Positions 9,471-16,474 of a stretch of 20,546 nucleotides of DNA are shown here, one piece after another. This stretch comes from Tannerella sp. (GTDB lineage: Bacteria > Bacteroidota > Bacteroidia > Bacteroidales > Tannerellaceae): NCBI GenBank assembly GCA_031268395.1, contig JAIRXI010000136.1, positions 1-20,546 on the forward strand, given 5' to 3'. Position 1 is the first letter of the stretch. The number at the start of each line of letters is the position of its first letter. Made by a program: the position numbers and the translations under genes. The notes under the pieces are model-generated. The model saw only the letters and a list, made by a program, of their open reading frames with translations, was not told the origin of the DNA and did no database searches.

Positions 9471-9670
9471 GCGTCGACGCCCCGGCGCATCGACACTCGA
9501 CGCCCCGGCGCATCGACACTCGACGCCCCGGCCTTTCGACGTTCGATGCCCCGGCCTTTCGACGCTCGACACCCCGGCCTTTCGACGATCGACACCCTGG
9601 CCTTTCGACACTCGATACCCCGGCCTTTCGACGCTCGATACCCCGGCCTTTCGACGTTCGACACCGGGGA
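9471..9670 (+). repeat. 23-bp tandem repeat array
   Basis: Seven complete units start at 9490, 9513, 9536, 9559, 9582, 9605 and 9628, with partial units at each end. The consensus is TCGACRYTCGAYRCCCCGG followed by CCTT (first two units CGCA). Variation is concentrated at positions 6-7 and 12-13 of the unit, mainly transitions. Since 23 is not a multiple of three, any translated frame would rotate through three frames with a 23-residue period, which argues against a selected protein. Copy B at the right edge has only about one unit. Confidence 0.9.
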
Positions 9671-9775
9671 GAATGGAATGTTCGGTTTCAAATCGCGGTT
9701 AATCTGAATTTTGGACAGGCGAACTTTTTTCGGAACCGACCTGTCATTATCGCATACACCGGAAGGACATGCCCT

Positions 9776-9806
9776 GCCATACGCTGAACGTGTGATGGCT
9801 TTTTTC
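9776..9806 (+). terminator. Terminator-like hairpin at the end of repeat copy A
   Basis: GCCA pairs with TGGC and ACG with CGT around a CTGAA loop, with a small bulge, followed by six T. The equivalent place in copy B has a perfect CATACG/CGTATG stem and five T. Conservation of the fold plus the T tract suggests that the element can end a transcript in its own orientation. Confidence 0.5.
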
Positions 9807-9869
9807 AGGTACAGGGTTTTACGGGTGATCCGTATCCACTCTCCTTTACGTTATCTGTCCTTTATTTCT

Positions 9870-9893
9870 AAAAGAGATAGCATCTCAAAAAAA
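9870..9893 (-). terminator. Weak terminator after apbE
   Basis: GAGAT (9874-9878) pairs with ATCTC (9882-9886) around a 3-nt loop. On the minus strand it is preceded by seven T and followed by TTTT. It lies about 23 nt after the apbE stop. The stem is short and AT-rich, so strength is doubtful. Confidence 0.4.
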
Positions 9894-9915
9894 GAATGAA
9901 CCGAAAAGGCACATG

Positions 9916-10908
9916 TTATTTGAGCAAAATGGCCGACATCCCTTTGGAGCAGTTGACCTGAAACTGCCCGTCCGGAGTGGAATGGATGAAATAATATTCG
10001 ATACCGGACAATCCCTCCATCATCTGCACGGCCTTCTCCAGTCCCATCGCCATGCAGGCCGTGGCATAGGCATCGGCCGTCATGCAGTCGGATGCGACAA
10101 TTGTCGCGCTGAGGATCGACTGCCTGGAAGGATAACCGGTTCGCGGGTCAATGGTATGCGCATACCGCGTCCCATCTTTTTCGTAAAAGTTCCGGTAATT
10201 TCCGGATGTCGCCATTCCGCATTTGTCACACAACTGCACAATTCCGTTCATTTGGGTGTTCGTTCCGTACAGGTCGTCTTCCGGTTTACTGATGCCTATG
10301 CGCCAGCAATGACCGTTGGGATTGAGGCCGTTCACCGCCACTTCGCCGCCGATATCCACGCTGTAATTCGCAACGCCTTCCCGCTCCAGCAGTCCGGCAA
10401 TAACGTCACAGGCAAAGCCTTTTGCTATGGCGGAAAAATTCAGCATCATCCGCGGGTCGTCTTTTACGACATGACTGTTTTCCAGATGGATTTTTCGGTA
10501 GCCGACAAACGTCAGCAGACTGTCGACAACATGCGGCGAAACGCTGTCTTTCCGCTCAAACCCGAACCCCCACAGGTTGATCAGCGGGGCTGTCGTCACG
10601 TCAAACATCCCGTCCGAATGTGCCGATACATTCATTGCCCTGTTGAACACGGTCGCGAACCATTCATCCACCTCCACATCCTCATTGCGGTTGACCTTCG
10701 CCAGTATGGAATTGGGATTGAATGGATTCAGGGAGAGATTAAACGCCTGAAATTCCGCGTCGATTTTGTCTGTCAAGAACTGTTCCGACTGATATTTGAT
10801 GCGATAATAGGTATGAAACACCGTTCCGCTCTCTTCGTAATAGGGCGCCTGCTGTCTACACGATACTCCCAAACAGCATCCAGACAGGAATAAAATCCAT
10901 TTTTTCAT
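9916..10908 (-). CDS. apbE: FAD:protein FMN transferase ApbE, lipoprotein
   Basis: ApbE-family enzymes move FMN from FAD onto a Thr/Ser of target proteins, such as Na+-NQR or Rnf subunits, outside the cytoplasmic membrane. The 330-residue product begins with a lipoprotein signal peptide; LSGC at 8-11 is a good lipobox with C11 as the acylated residue. Family signatures follow: LNPFNPNS, LINLWGFG, NFSAIAKGFACD, YSVDIGGEV, TSGNYRNFYEKDG, HTIDPRTGYP and MTADAYATACMAMG, the last including metal/FAD-site residues. The length is normal. It stands alone: the repeat element lies downstream and a regulatory gap upstream. No target flavoprotein gene is in the window. A consensus -7 box lies at 10933-10940. 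Confidence 0.95.
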   Translation of the reverse strand: MKKWILFLSGCCLGVSCRQQAPYYEESGTVFHTYYRIKYQSEQFLTDKIDAEFQAFNLSLNPFNPNSILAKVNRNEDVEVDEWFATVFNRAMNVSAHSDGMFDVTTAPLINLWGFGFERKDSVSPHVVDSLLTFVGYRKIHLENSHVVKDDPRMMLNFSAIAKGFACDVIAGLLEREGVANYSVDIGGEVAVNGLNPNGHCWRIGISKPEDDLYGTNTQMNGIVQLCDKCGMATSGNYRNFYEKDGTRYAHTIDPRTGYPSRQSILSATIVASDCMTADAYATACMAMGLEKAVQMMEGLSGIEYYFIHSTPDGQFQVNCSKGMSAILLK

Positions 10909-10932
10909 TTGCTTTTCCAGTTAAAAACGCTG

Positions 10933-10962
10933 CAAAAGTACTCATTTGGGTGCGATTTCGCA
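10933..10962 (-). promoter_or_regulatory. apbE promoter with overlapping palindrome
   Basis: The minus strand reads TACTTTTG at 10940-10933, an exact -7 match, 25 nt before the apbE ATG. Ten nt upstream lies TGCGATTTCGCA (10951-10962), an inverted repeat with 5-bp arms placed between the -7 and -33 regions. This position suits a repressor operator. The -33 element itself is poor. Confidence 0.5.
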
Positions 10963-11034
10963 TCACTTTCATACGCCAATCCCCCTGTTTTGGTAAGAAA
11001 CTTTCCTGTTTTGTCCAATATGCCCGTAAAACTA

Positions 11035-11065
11035 TTGACAGACAGAATACTGCACACTATCTTTG
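11035..11065 (+). promoter_or_regulatory. Consensus promoter pointing away from apbE, no gene downstream
   Basis: TTG at 11035-11037 is followed after 20 nt by TATCTTTG at 11058-11065, an exact TAnnTTTG box with ideal spacing. It faces right, into a region with no open frame of note but with an intrinsic terminator at 11130-11160. Confidence 0.65.
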
Positions 11066-11071
11066 TGCCAT

Positions 11072-11160
11072 AGACATAATACTTCATAATTAGTCTTTTA
11101 ATGGTAAAAGGTAAATGGTTAATGCAGAAAATCCCGGACGTGATGTTCGGGATTTTTTTT
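11072..11160 (+). ncRNA. Predicted small noncoding RNA of about 88 nt
   Basis: It is bounded by a consensus promoter (TTG-N20-TATCTTTG, start near 11072) and an intrinsic terminator: arms 11130-11138 and 11146-11154, 7-nt loop, eight T at 11153-11160. Between them the sequence is AT-rich. An ATG at 11101 opens a frame that runs through the terminator, so translation is unlikely. Partner and function are unknown. It is a prediction from signals only, and lies in the gap between glnN and apbE, both on the other strand. Confidence 0.5.
11130..11160 (+). terminator. Intrinsic terminator of the predicted small RNA
   Basis: AATCCCGGA and TTCGGGATT form a stem of nine pairs with a wobble/mismatch near the loop, followed directly by eight T. 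It fits + strand transcription. Confidence 0.75.
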
Positions 11161-11192
11161 CGTTCGCCCGGCACACGGGCGAACGAAAAAAA
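11154..11192. terminator. 17-bp perfect hairpin, bidirectional
   Basis: Seven T plus CGTTCGCCCG (11154-11170) pair perfectly with CGGGCGAACG plus seven A (11176-11192) around GCACA. The symmetry would end transcription from both sides. It shares its T run with the preceding terminator and its A run with the next one. Confidence 0.8.
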
Positions 11193-11214
11193 GGATGCGT
11201 CTCACGACGCACCC
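11186..11214 (-). terminator. Intrinsic terminator of glnN
   Basis: On the minus strand GGGTGCGTC and GACGCATCC form a 9-bp stem (one G-U) closed by a GTGA tetraloop, followed by seven T. It begins 30 nt after the glnN stop at 11245 and ends the nitrogen operon. Confidence 0.85.
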
Positions 11215-11244
11215 TTCAATCAAACATAACATAAAAACAACTAT

Positions 11245-13440
11245 TTATCGAATAAATAGCAATTCCCTGTACTTGGGCAGCGTCCACATTTCGTCGTCCA
11301 CAATCAGTTCGAGTTTGTCGGCGTGATAGCGGATGACGTCAAAATACGGCAGCACCGTATCGTGATAGGCCAGTGCCTTTTCGTAGACGCTCTCCATCCG
11401 GTTGGCAACCTTGCGCGCTTCGACCATTGCGTCCGCATTCTCTTTGATGGCAACCACATGTTTTGCGATCTCCTCCACCAGCGAGGCGTCCAAGCCGGAC
11501 AGCTCGGCTGCCTTCCCGGCAGGATAGACGGCTTTAATCTTGTAGAGGTTATCCAGCAGGATAGACTGGTAGCGCGTGGCGACAGGGATGATATGGTTGA
11601 TAGCCAAGTCGCCTACAACACGCGCTTCGATCTGGATTTTCTTCGTATACGTCTCCCACTTGACCTCGTTGCGCGCATGCAGTTCCGTCTCGTTCAGCAC
11701 GCCGGTGGAAGCGAACAGGCGGATACTCTCCGCACTGGTGTATGCGTTGAATATCTTCGGGACGCTCGTCTCGCAGTCCAGGCCACGCCGGGCAGCTTCC
11801 TCCTTCCATTCCTCGCTGTAGTTGTTGCCATCGAAGCGGATGGGTTTCGAGATTTTGATGTATTCCTTTAGGACTTCGAAGATGGCCTTTTCCTTCGTCT
11901 CACCCCGAGCGATGATCCCGTCGACGCTCTGCCTGAATTCAATCAGCTGGGCGGCGACGGCGGCGTTGAGTGCCGTCATGGCCGAGGAGCAGTTGGCCAG
12001 CGACCCGACGGCGCGGAACTCGAACCGGTTGCCTGTGAAGGCGAACGGTGAGGTGCGGTTGCGGTCGGTGTTATCGAGCAGCACTTCGGGGATGTGCGAG
12101 ATGCCGAGGCGAAGCCGCTTCCTGCTGTCGACGACAATGGCCTGCTCGGTTGTGCTGCCCTCCAGCAGGTCAAGAATCTCGGAGACCTGCGTACCGAGGA
12201 AAGCCGAGATGATGGCCGGCGGCGCTTCATTGGCACCGAGCCGGTGGGCGTTGGTGGCCGAACTGATGGAGGCTTTCAGGAGCGCATTGTTCTTGTAAAC
12301 GGCCATCAGGATGTTGACCAGAAAGGTGACAAACTGGAGGTTCTCTTCAGGCGTCTTACCAGGGGTGAGCAGGCCAACGCCCGTGTCGGTGCCGAGCGAC
12401 CAGTTGTTGTGCTTCCCGGAGCCGTTGATGCCGGCAAAGGGTTTCTCGTGCAGCAGGATACGGAAGCCGTGGCGACGGGATACCTTCTTCATGATAGACA
12501 TGATAAGCAGGTTCTGATCGACGGCCAGGTTGGTCTCACTGAAGATGGGCGCCAGTTCGAACTGATTGGGTGCCACTTCGTTGTGACGCGTTTTCAGCGG
12601 GATGCCATACTTGTAGCCCTCGAACTCAAGATCCTTCATAAAAGCCGTTACACGGGTGGGAATGGCGCCGAAGTAGTGATCTTCGAGCTGTTGATTCTTG
12701 GCCGATTCGTGGCCGAGCAATGTCCGTCCGGTCAGCAGGAGGTCGGGGCGCGTGGCATACAGTCCTTCGTCAATCAGGAAATATTCCTGTTCCCAGCCGA
12801 GGTAGGAATAGACCTTGCGTACGTTGGGATCGAAGTAGTGGCAGACGGCCGTGGCGGCACGGTCGACAACGCTGAGCGCCTTCAGCAGCGGCGCCTTGAG
12901 GTCGAGCGCTTCGCCGGTGTAGGAGATGAAGATAGTGGGAATACAGAGCGTGTCATCCATCACGAAGGCGGGCGACGAAGGGTCCCAGGCCGTATATCCG
13001 CGCGCCTCGAACGTGCTGCGGATACCTCCGCTCGGGAAACTTGAGGCGTCGGGTTCCTGCTGTGCCAGCAGCTTGCCCGAAAACTCTTCGATGATGCTCT
13101 CGCCCGGGCCATTGGCATAGTCGATGAACGAGTCGTGCTTCTGCGCCGTGCCGTCGGTCAGGGGTTGGAACCAATGCGTGTAATGGGTGGCGCCCAACTC
13201 CATGGCCCACATCTTCATGCCGGAGGCCACCTCGTCCGCAATCATCCGGTCGAGCGTTTCGCCTTTTTCAACGGCGTTGCGGATAGCCTTCAGCGTCTCT
13301 TTCGAGAGATACCGGGCCATCGTCGAGGAGGTAAACACATATTTCCCGTAGAAGTCGGAAACATACTTGGACGGAGAGATAACCTGAAGCGCTTTCTTCT
13401 TGAACGCTTCTTCTACAGCTTTGAATCTTAATGTACTCAT
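11245..13440 (-). CDS. glnN: Glutamine synthetase type III (GlnN)
   Basis: This enzyme makes glutamine from glutamate, ammonium and ATP in the cytoplasm; the type III form is a dodecamer first known from Bacteroides. The 731-residue length matches the Bacteroides enzyme (about 729) and is far from the ~450 of type I. Signatures seen: RHNEVAPNQFELAPIFSETN upstream of the NGSGKHNNWSLGTDTG block at 339-354, EAPPAIISAFLG, and DRNRTSPFAFTGNRFEFRA, together with a long C-terminal helical region. It is the last gene of the nitrogen block, 35 nt after asnA, with no promoter visible in the gap. A strong terminator follows. Type III enzymes are generally not adenylylated, so control is probably by transcription and metabolites. 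Confidence 0.97.
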   Translation of the reverse strand: MSTLRFKAVEEAFKKKALQVISPSKYVSDFYGKYVFTSSTMARYLSKETLKAIRNAVEKGETLDRMIADEVASGMKMWAMELGATHYTHWFQPLTDGTAQKHDSFIDYANGPGESIIEEFSGKLLAQQEPDASSFPSGGIRSTFEARGYTAWDPSSPAFVMDDTLCIPTIFISYTGEALDLKAPLLKALSVVDRAATAVCHYFDPNVRKVYSYLGWEQEYFLIDEGLYATRPDLLLTGRTLLGHESAKNQQLEDHYFGAIPTRVTAFMKDLEFEGYKYGIPLKTRHNEVAPNQFELAPIFSETNLAVDQNLLIMSIMKKVSRRHGFRILLHEKPFAGINGSGKHNNWSLGTDTGVGLLTPGKTPEENLQFVTFLVNILMAVYKNNALLKASISSATNAHRLGANEAPPAIISAFLGTQVSEILDLLEGSTTEQAIVVDSRKRLRLGISHIPEVLLDNTDRNRTSPFAFTGNRFEFRAVGSLANCSSAMTALNAAVAAQLIEFRQSVDGIIARGETKEKAIFEVLKEYIKISKPIRFDGNNYSEEWKEEAARRGLDCETSVPKIFNAYTSAESIRLFASTGVLNETELHARNEVKWETYTKKIQIEARVVGDLAINHIIPVATRYQSILLDNLYKIKAVYPAGKAAELSGLDASLVEEIAKHVVAIKENADAMVEARKVANRMESVYEKALAYHDTVLPYFDVIRYHADKLELIVDDEMWTLPKYRELLFIR

Positions 13441-13475
13441 AATTGTAATTTTGAATTTGATTTATTTATAATGGA

Positions 13476-14510
13476 TTATTTCAGAATCATGTTGCCGGCC
13501 CGGCAGCGTTCAATCATATCGTCAGGCCAGAGCGACGCTTGTACTTCGCCGATATGTGCGCAGCGCAGGAAATACATGCACAAGCGCGACTGTCCGATGC
13601 CACCGCCGACGGAAAGAGGGATACGTCCCTCGAGCAGCGCCCTGTGGAAATCGAGCGACGCGCGTTCGGGACATCCCTCCAGCTCAAGCTGGCGCAGCAG
13701 GGCGGACGAGTCGACGCGGATACCCATCGAAGAGAGTTCAAAAGCGCAGTCGAGCAGCGGATTCCAAAGGATGATGTCGCCGTTCAGGCCGCGGTATGCC
13801 GCACCGGTTGGAGTCGACCAGTCATCGTAGTCGGGCGCGCGGCCGTCGTGTTTCTGCCCGTCGGCCAGGACAGAGCCGATGCCGACGACAAAGATGGCGC
13901 CATATTTGCGTGCCGCTTCCGTTTCGCGCTCGCGGGGCGGGAGCGAAGGATATTCGGCCAGCAAGTCTTCGGAATGGATAAACGTGATACGTTCGGGCAG
14001 GAGTGTTCCGGCCTCGGGCAGCAGGGCCGCTGTCTTCTGTTCGATGGTCTTGACGACGGAGTATATCCCGTCCACAATGCCGCGCAGGAAAGCCAGGTTG
14101 CGGTCTTCGGCGCGGATCGTACGCTCCCAGTCCCACTGGTCGACGTAGAGCGAATGGATATTGTCCAGCTCTTCGTCGGCGCGGATGGCGTTCATGTCGG
14201 TATACAGTCCGCTGCCGGCCGGTATCCGGTACAGCCCCAGTTTGAGGCGTTTCCACTTGGCCAGCGAATGGACGATTTCGGCACGCCGGTTGCCGATGTC
14301 GCGCACGGGGAAGGAGACAGCGCGCTCAACCCCGTTCAGGTCGTCGTTGATCCCGGTACCGGAAAAGACGAACAGCGGGGCGGTCACCCGTCTGAGGTTC
14401 AACGTTCGTGCCAACTCGTCCTGAAACAGGAGCTTGAGCATCTTGATAGCCTCTTCCATGTCCCCGTCGGGCAGGGAAGGCTGATAATTTGTTGGAATGT
14501 ACAGTTTCAT
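13476..14510 (-). CDS. asnA: Aspartate--ammonia ligase (AsnA-type asparagine synthetase)
   Basis: AsnA makes asparagine from aspartate, ATP and free ammonium, not glutamine. The 344-residue product has the class II aminoacyl-tRNA-synthetase-like fold signatures: GTGINDDLNGVERAV, SLAKWKRLKL, DQWDWE and the motif 3 segment GGGIGQSRLCMYFL near the C-terminus. Length is close to Bacteroides AsnA (E. coli has 330). It lies 168 nt after amt and 35 nt before glnN on the same strand; I find no TAnnTTTG box in the 168-nt gap. Its place beside Amt, P-II and GlnN fits a second ammonium-fixing enzyme in one operon. Confidence 0.96.
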   Translation of the reverse strand: MKLYIPTNYQPSLPDGDMEEAIKMLKLLFQDELARTLNLRRVTAPLFVFSGTGINDDLNGVERAVSFPVRDIGNRRAEIVHSLAKWKRLKLGLYRIPAGSGLYTDMNAIRADEELDNIHSLYVDQWDWERTIRAEDRNLAFLRGIVDGIYSVVKTIEQKTAALLPEAGTLLPERITFIHSEDLLAEYPSLPPRERETEAARKYGAIFVVGIGSVLADGQKHDGRAPDYDDWSTPTGAAYRGLNGDIILWNPLLDCAFELSSMGIRVDSSALLRQLELEGCPERASLDFHRALLEGRIPLSVGGGIGQSRLCMYFLRCAHIGEVQASLWPDDMIERCRAGNMILK

Positions 14511-14678
14511 TTCTACTTATTCGTTGTTTTTGTTTGATTATGTTTGTTATTCATCCAGTTGTTACCACCGGATTCGATGTGCAGGGGTGGAGGAGGGAAA
14601 TACCGCAGTCCCTCTTCAACAGATTTTCCTCCCCGATTGCCCCGTACATCATTTTCTCTATTGTTTAACTGTTAATTA

Positions 14679-16043
14679 TTAATTATAGGCAGCTTCGCCA
14701 TGTTCATAGATGTCGAGACCTTCTTCCTCAACGCGTCTGGAGACGCGGAGGCCGAACGTCACGTCAAGAACCTTGAATGTCACGTAGCCCATCCCGGCAG
14801 CCCACAGTCCGACGACTGCGGCTCCCACCGTCTGAGCCAGCAGCAGGCTTGCACCCCCGCCGTAAAACAAGCCGCCGTCGACCGCCAGCAGGCCGGTCAT
14901 CAGGGTACCCACCACGCCGCAGGTGCCGTGTACGGACGAGGCGCCTACCGGGTCGTCAATCTTGAACACCTTGTCGATGATTTCAACGGAGTAGACCATC
15001 ACGACACCGCAAACGGCGCCGATAACAATGGCGCCCCAGGGCGAAACAGCGTCGCAGCCGGCCGTGATGCCGACCAGGCCCGCCAGTACGCCGTTGAGCG
15101 TAAGGGAGAGCGACGGTTTCCCGTATTTTGCCCAGGCCGTCAGCAGCGACAGGAGTCCGCCGGCACAGGCCGCCAGATTGGTTGTCAGGAAGACATGCGA
15201 GATGGCTACGCGGTTATCTTCGCCGGCTGCCGCCAACTGCGAACCGGGATTGAACCCGAACCAGCCGAACCACAGGATGAATACGCCCAGTGCGGCGAAG
15301 GTGAGGTTGTGTCCCGGAATGGCCTTCGAGCGGCCGTCTCCGGCATACTTCCCGATACGCGGGCCGAGAATGGCGGCGCCGACAAGCGCAATCCAGCCGC
15401 CAACGGAGTGGACGATGGTGGAGCCGGCAAAGTCGTGGAACGTCGCTCCAACATGCGTTTCCAGCCATCCACCCTCCGCCATCAGCCATCCGCCGCCCCA
15501 CGTCCAGTGTCCGGAAATCGGGTAGATGATGACACTGATAAGGATCGTGTAGACCAGATACATGTGGAACTTGGTACGCTCGGCCATGGCGCCCGACACG
15601 ATGGTCGCCGCCGTAGCGCAGAAGACGGTCTGGAATATCAGGAATCCTTCCGTGGGCAGGCCGTTGTCGAAAAACGACAGGTCGCCGAAGTTCGGCATGC
15701 CGAGGAACCCGGCGCCGTCCGAACCGAACATGAATCCGAAACCGACAAAGAAGAACAGGAGCGAACCCATCGTGAAGTCGATGAAATTCTTCATCAGGAT
15801 ATTGCCCGTATTTTTAATGCGGGTGAAGCCGGCTTCGACCATGGCAAAGCCCGGCTGCATGAAAAACACCAGCATGGCAGCAAGCAGCATCCAGACGGTA
15901 TCGAGCGACACGCCGTTGCTTGCGACGGTTTCGCTCAGTTCGTCAGCCGTTTCATGTGCATAACCCTCCGCTGCAAAAAGGACGGAGCATGCGATCCCGG
16001 CCACGGCCGACCGGATCAAACGATGTAATGTATATTTTTTCAT
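14679..16043 (-). CDS. amt: Ammonium transporter Amt
   Basis: This is a trimeric inner-membrane channel for ammonium/ammonia. From the ATG at 16043 it has 454 residues, starting with a cleavable signal peptide (cut after GYA at 29), then about eleven membrane helices. The paired pore histidines are H212 (STIVHSVGG) and H372 (SSVHGTCGVVGT). Other signatures: QPGFAMVEAGFTR, NFIDFTMGSLLFF and FNPGSQLAAAGE. A longer start at 16067 adds eight residues; 16043 gives a normal signal peptide. The P-II gene lies directly upstream, the classical glnK-amt pairing, in which P-II plugs the pore when nitrogen is ample. Confidence 0.97.
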   Translation of the reverse strand: MKKYTLHRLIRSAVAGIACSVLFAAEGYAHETADELSETVASNGVSLDTVWMLLAAMLVFFMQPGFAMVEAGFTRIKNTGNILMKNFIDFTMGSLLFFFVGFGFMFGSDGAGFLGMPNFGDLSFFDNGLPTEGFLIFQTVFCATAATIVSGAMAERTKFHMYLVYTILISVIIYPISGHWTWGGGWLMAEGGWLETHVGATFHDFAGSTIVHSVGGWIALVGAAILGPRIGKYAGDGRSKAIPGHNLTFAALGVFILWFGWFGFNPGSQLAAAGEDNRVAISHVFLTTNLAACAGGLLSLLTAWAKYGKPSLSLTLNGVLAGLVGITAGCDAVSPWGAIVIGAVCGVVMVYSVEIIDKVFKIDDPVGASSVHGTCGVVGTLMTGLLAVDGGLFYGGGASLLLAQTVGAAVVGLWAAGMGYVTFKVLDVTFGLRVSRRVEEEGLDIYEHGEAAYN

Positions 16044-16079
16044 ATCTCTACATTTTAAACTGTTCATAAAACCTGATGA

Positions 16080-16433
16080 TTATTCCCGTTCGGCATTGTA
16101 CAGTGCAATGTCGCCCCGTTCAGCCGTCCGTATCCGCACGGCGTCGTCGACGGTCGAGATAAAGATGCGTCCGTCGCCAATCTCGCCCGTCCGGGCGGTA
16201 CTGAGGATGGCATTGACTGTCCTGTCCACATTCACGTCGCGCACCACAATTGTGAGCAGGGTGCGCTCAATGTAGCTGGTATCATACACTACCCCGCGGT
16301 AAATGCGTTCCTGCCGGGTCTTTCCCACTCCGCGCACGTCATAATAGGAGAACCATTCAATATCGGCTTCCAGCAGCGCTTCTTTCACGCTTTCAAACTT
16401 GGTCTTGCGAATAATCGCTTCAATCTTTTTCAT
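16080..16433 (-). CDS. P-II family nitrogen regulatory protein
   Basis: P-II is a small trimeric signal protein that reads ATP/ADP and 2-oxoglutarate and controls Amt. The 117-residue product starts MKKIEAIIRKTKF and keeps the T-loop segment YRGVVY at 45-50, with Y50 at the place of the uridylylated Tyr51. The B-loop TGEIGDGRIFIS is intact. The T-loop tip is YDTSYIERT rather than the E. coli type YMVDFLPK. An upstream in-frame ATG (16460) adds nine residues and overlaps the gap to the barrel gene; the MKKIEA start is the family standard. It is followed by amt after about 36 nt, which points to a GlnK role. No uridylyltransferase gene is in the window. Confidence 0.94.
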   Translation of the reverse strand: MKKIEAIIRKTKFESVKEALLEADIEWFSYYDVRGVGKTRQERIYRGVVYDTSYIERTLLTIVVRDVNVDRTVNAILSTARTGEIGDGRIFISTVDDAVRIRTAERGDIALYNAERE

Positions 16434-16474
16434 ATTGTTTCCATTTAACGGATAAAACATTCACAAATCCGGTA

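Larger units (their letters stand above)
9358..9838 (+). repeat. Dispersed repeat element, copy A (with long 23-bp tandem array)
   Basis: This ~480-nt noncoding stretch is matched by a shorter inverted copy at 20252-20546. Shared blocks in order: TTTAATAACAAAACAACCTC at the left end, CCTCCGGCAAA, TAAGGAGGATTA, CTGAATCATTG, the 23-bp tandem units, CCGGGGAGAATGGAA, ACACCGGA, CCATACGCTGAACGT, a T-rich stretch, and ACAGGGTTT. Copy A has about eight array units and an extra ~50 nt near 9700-9755 compared with copy B. It lies between etfB and apbE. Weak open frames cross it on both strands but look like products of the repeat itself. Confidence 0.8.

Noticed and set aside
9471..9670. CRISPR array
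   Set aside because: The units are contiguous 23-mers without unique spacers, and no cas genes are present.
9464..9787. Open frames on both strands across the 23-bp array
   Set aside because: Their repetitive Arg/Pro/Ser products follow from the 23-nt repeat read in rotating frames. Unit changes are not biased to third codon positions, so coding is unlikely.
10905..11174. 89-codon minus-strand frame upstream of apbE
   Set aside because: It would run through the sRNA terminator, the apbE promoter and into the apbE start, and its product resembles nothing known.
14700..16028. 442-codon open frame antisense to amt
   Set aside because: It mirrors the whole amt gene; the product is Arg/Gly/Gln-rich without any known motif, and amt itself is beyond doubt.
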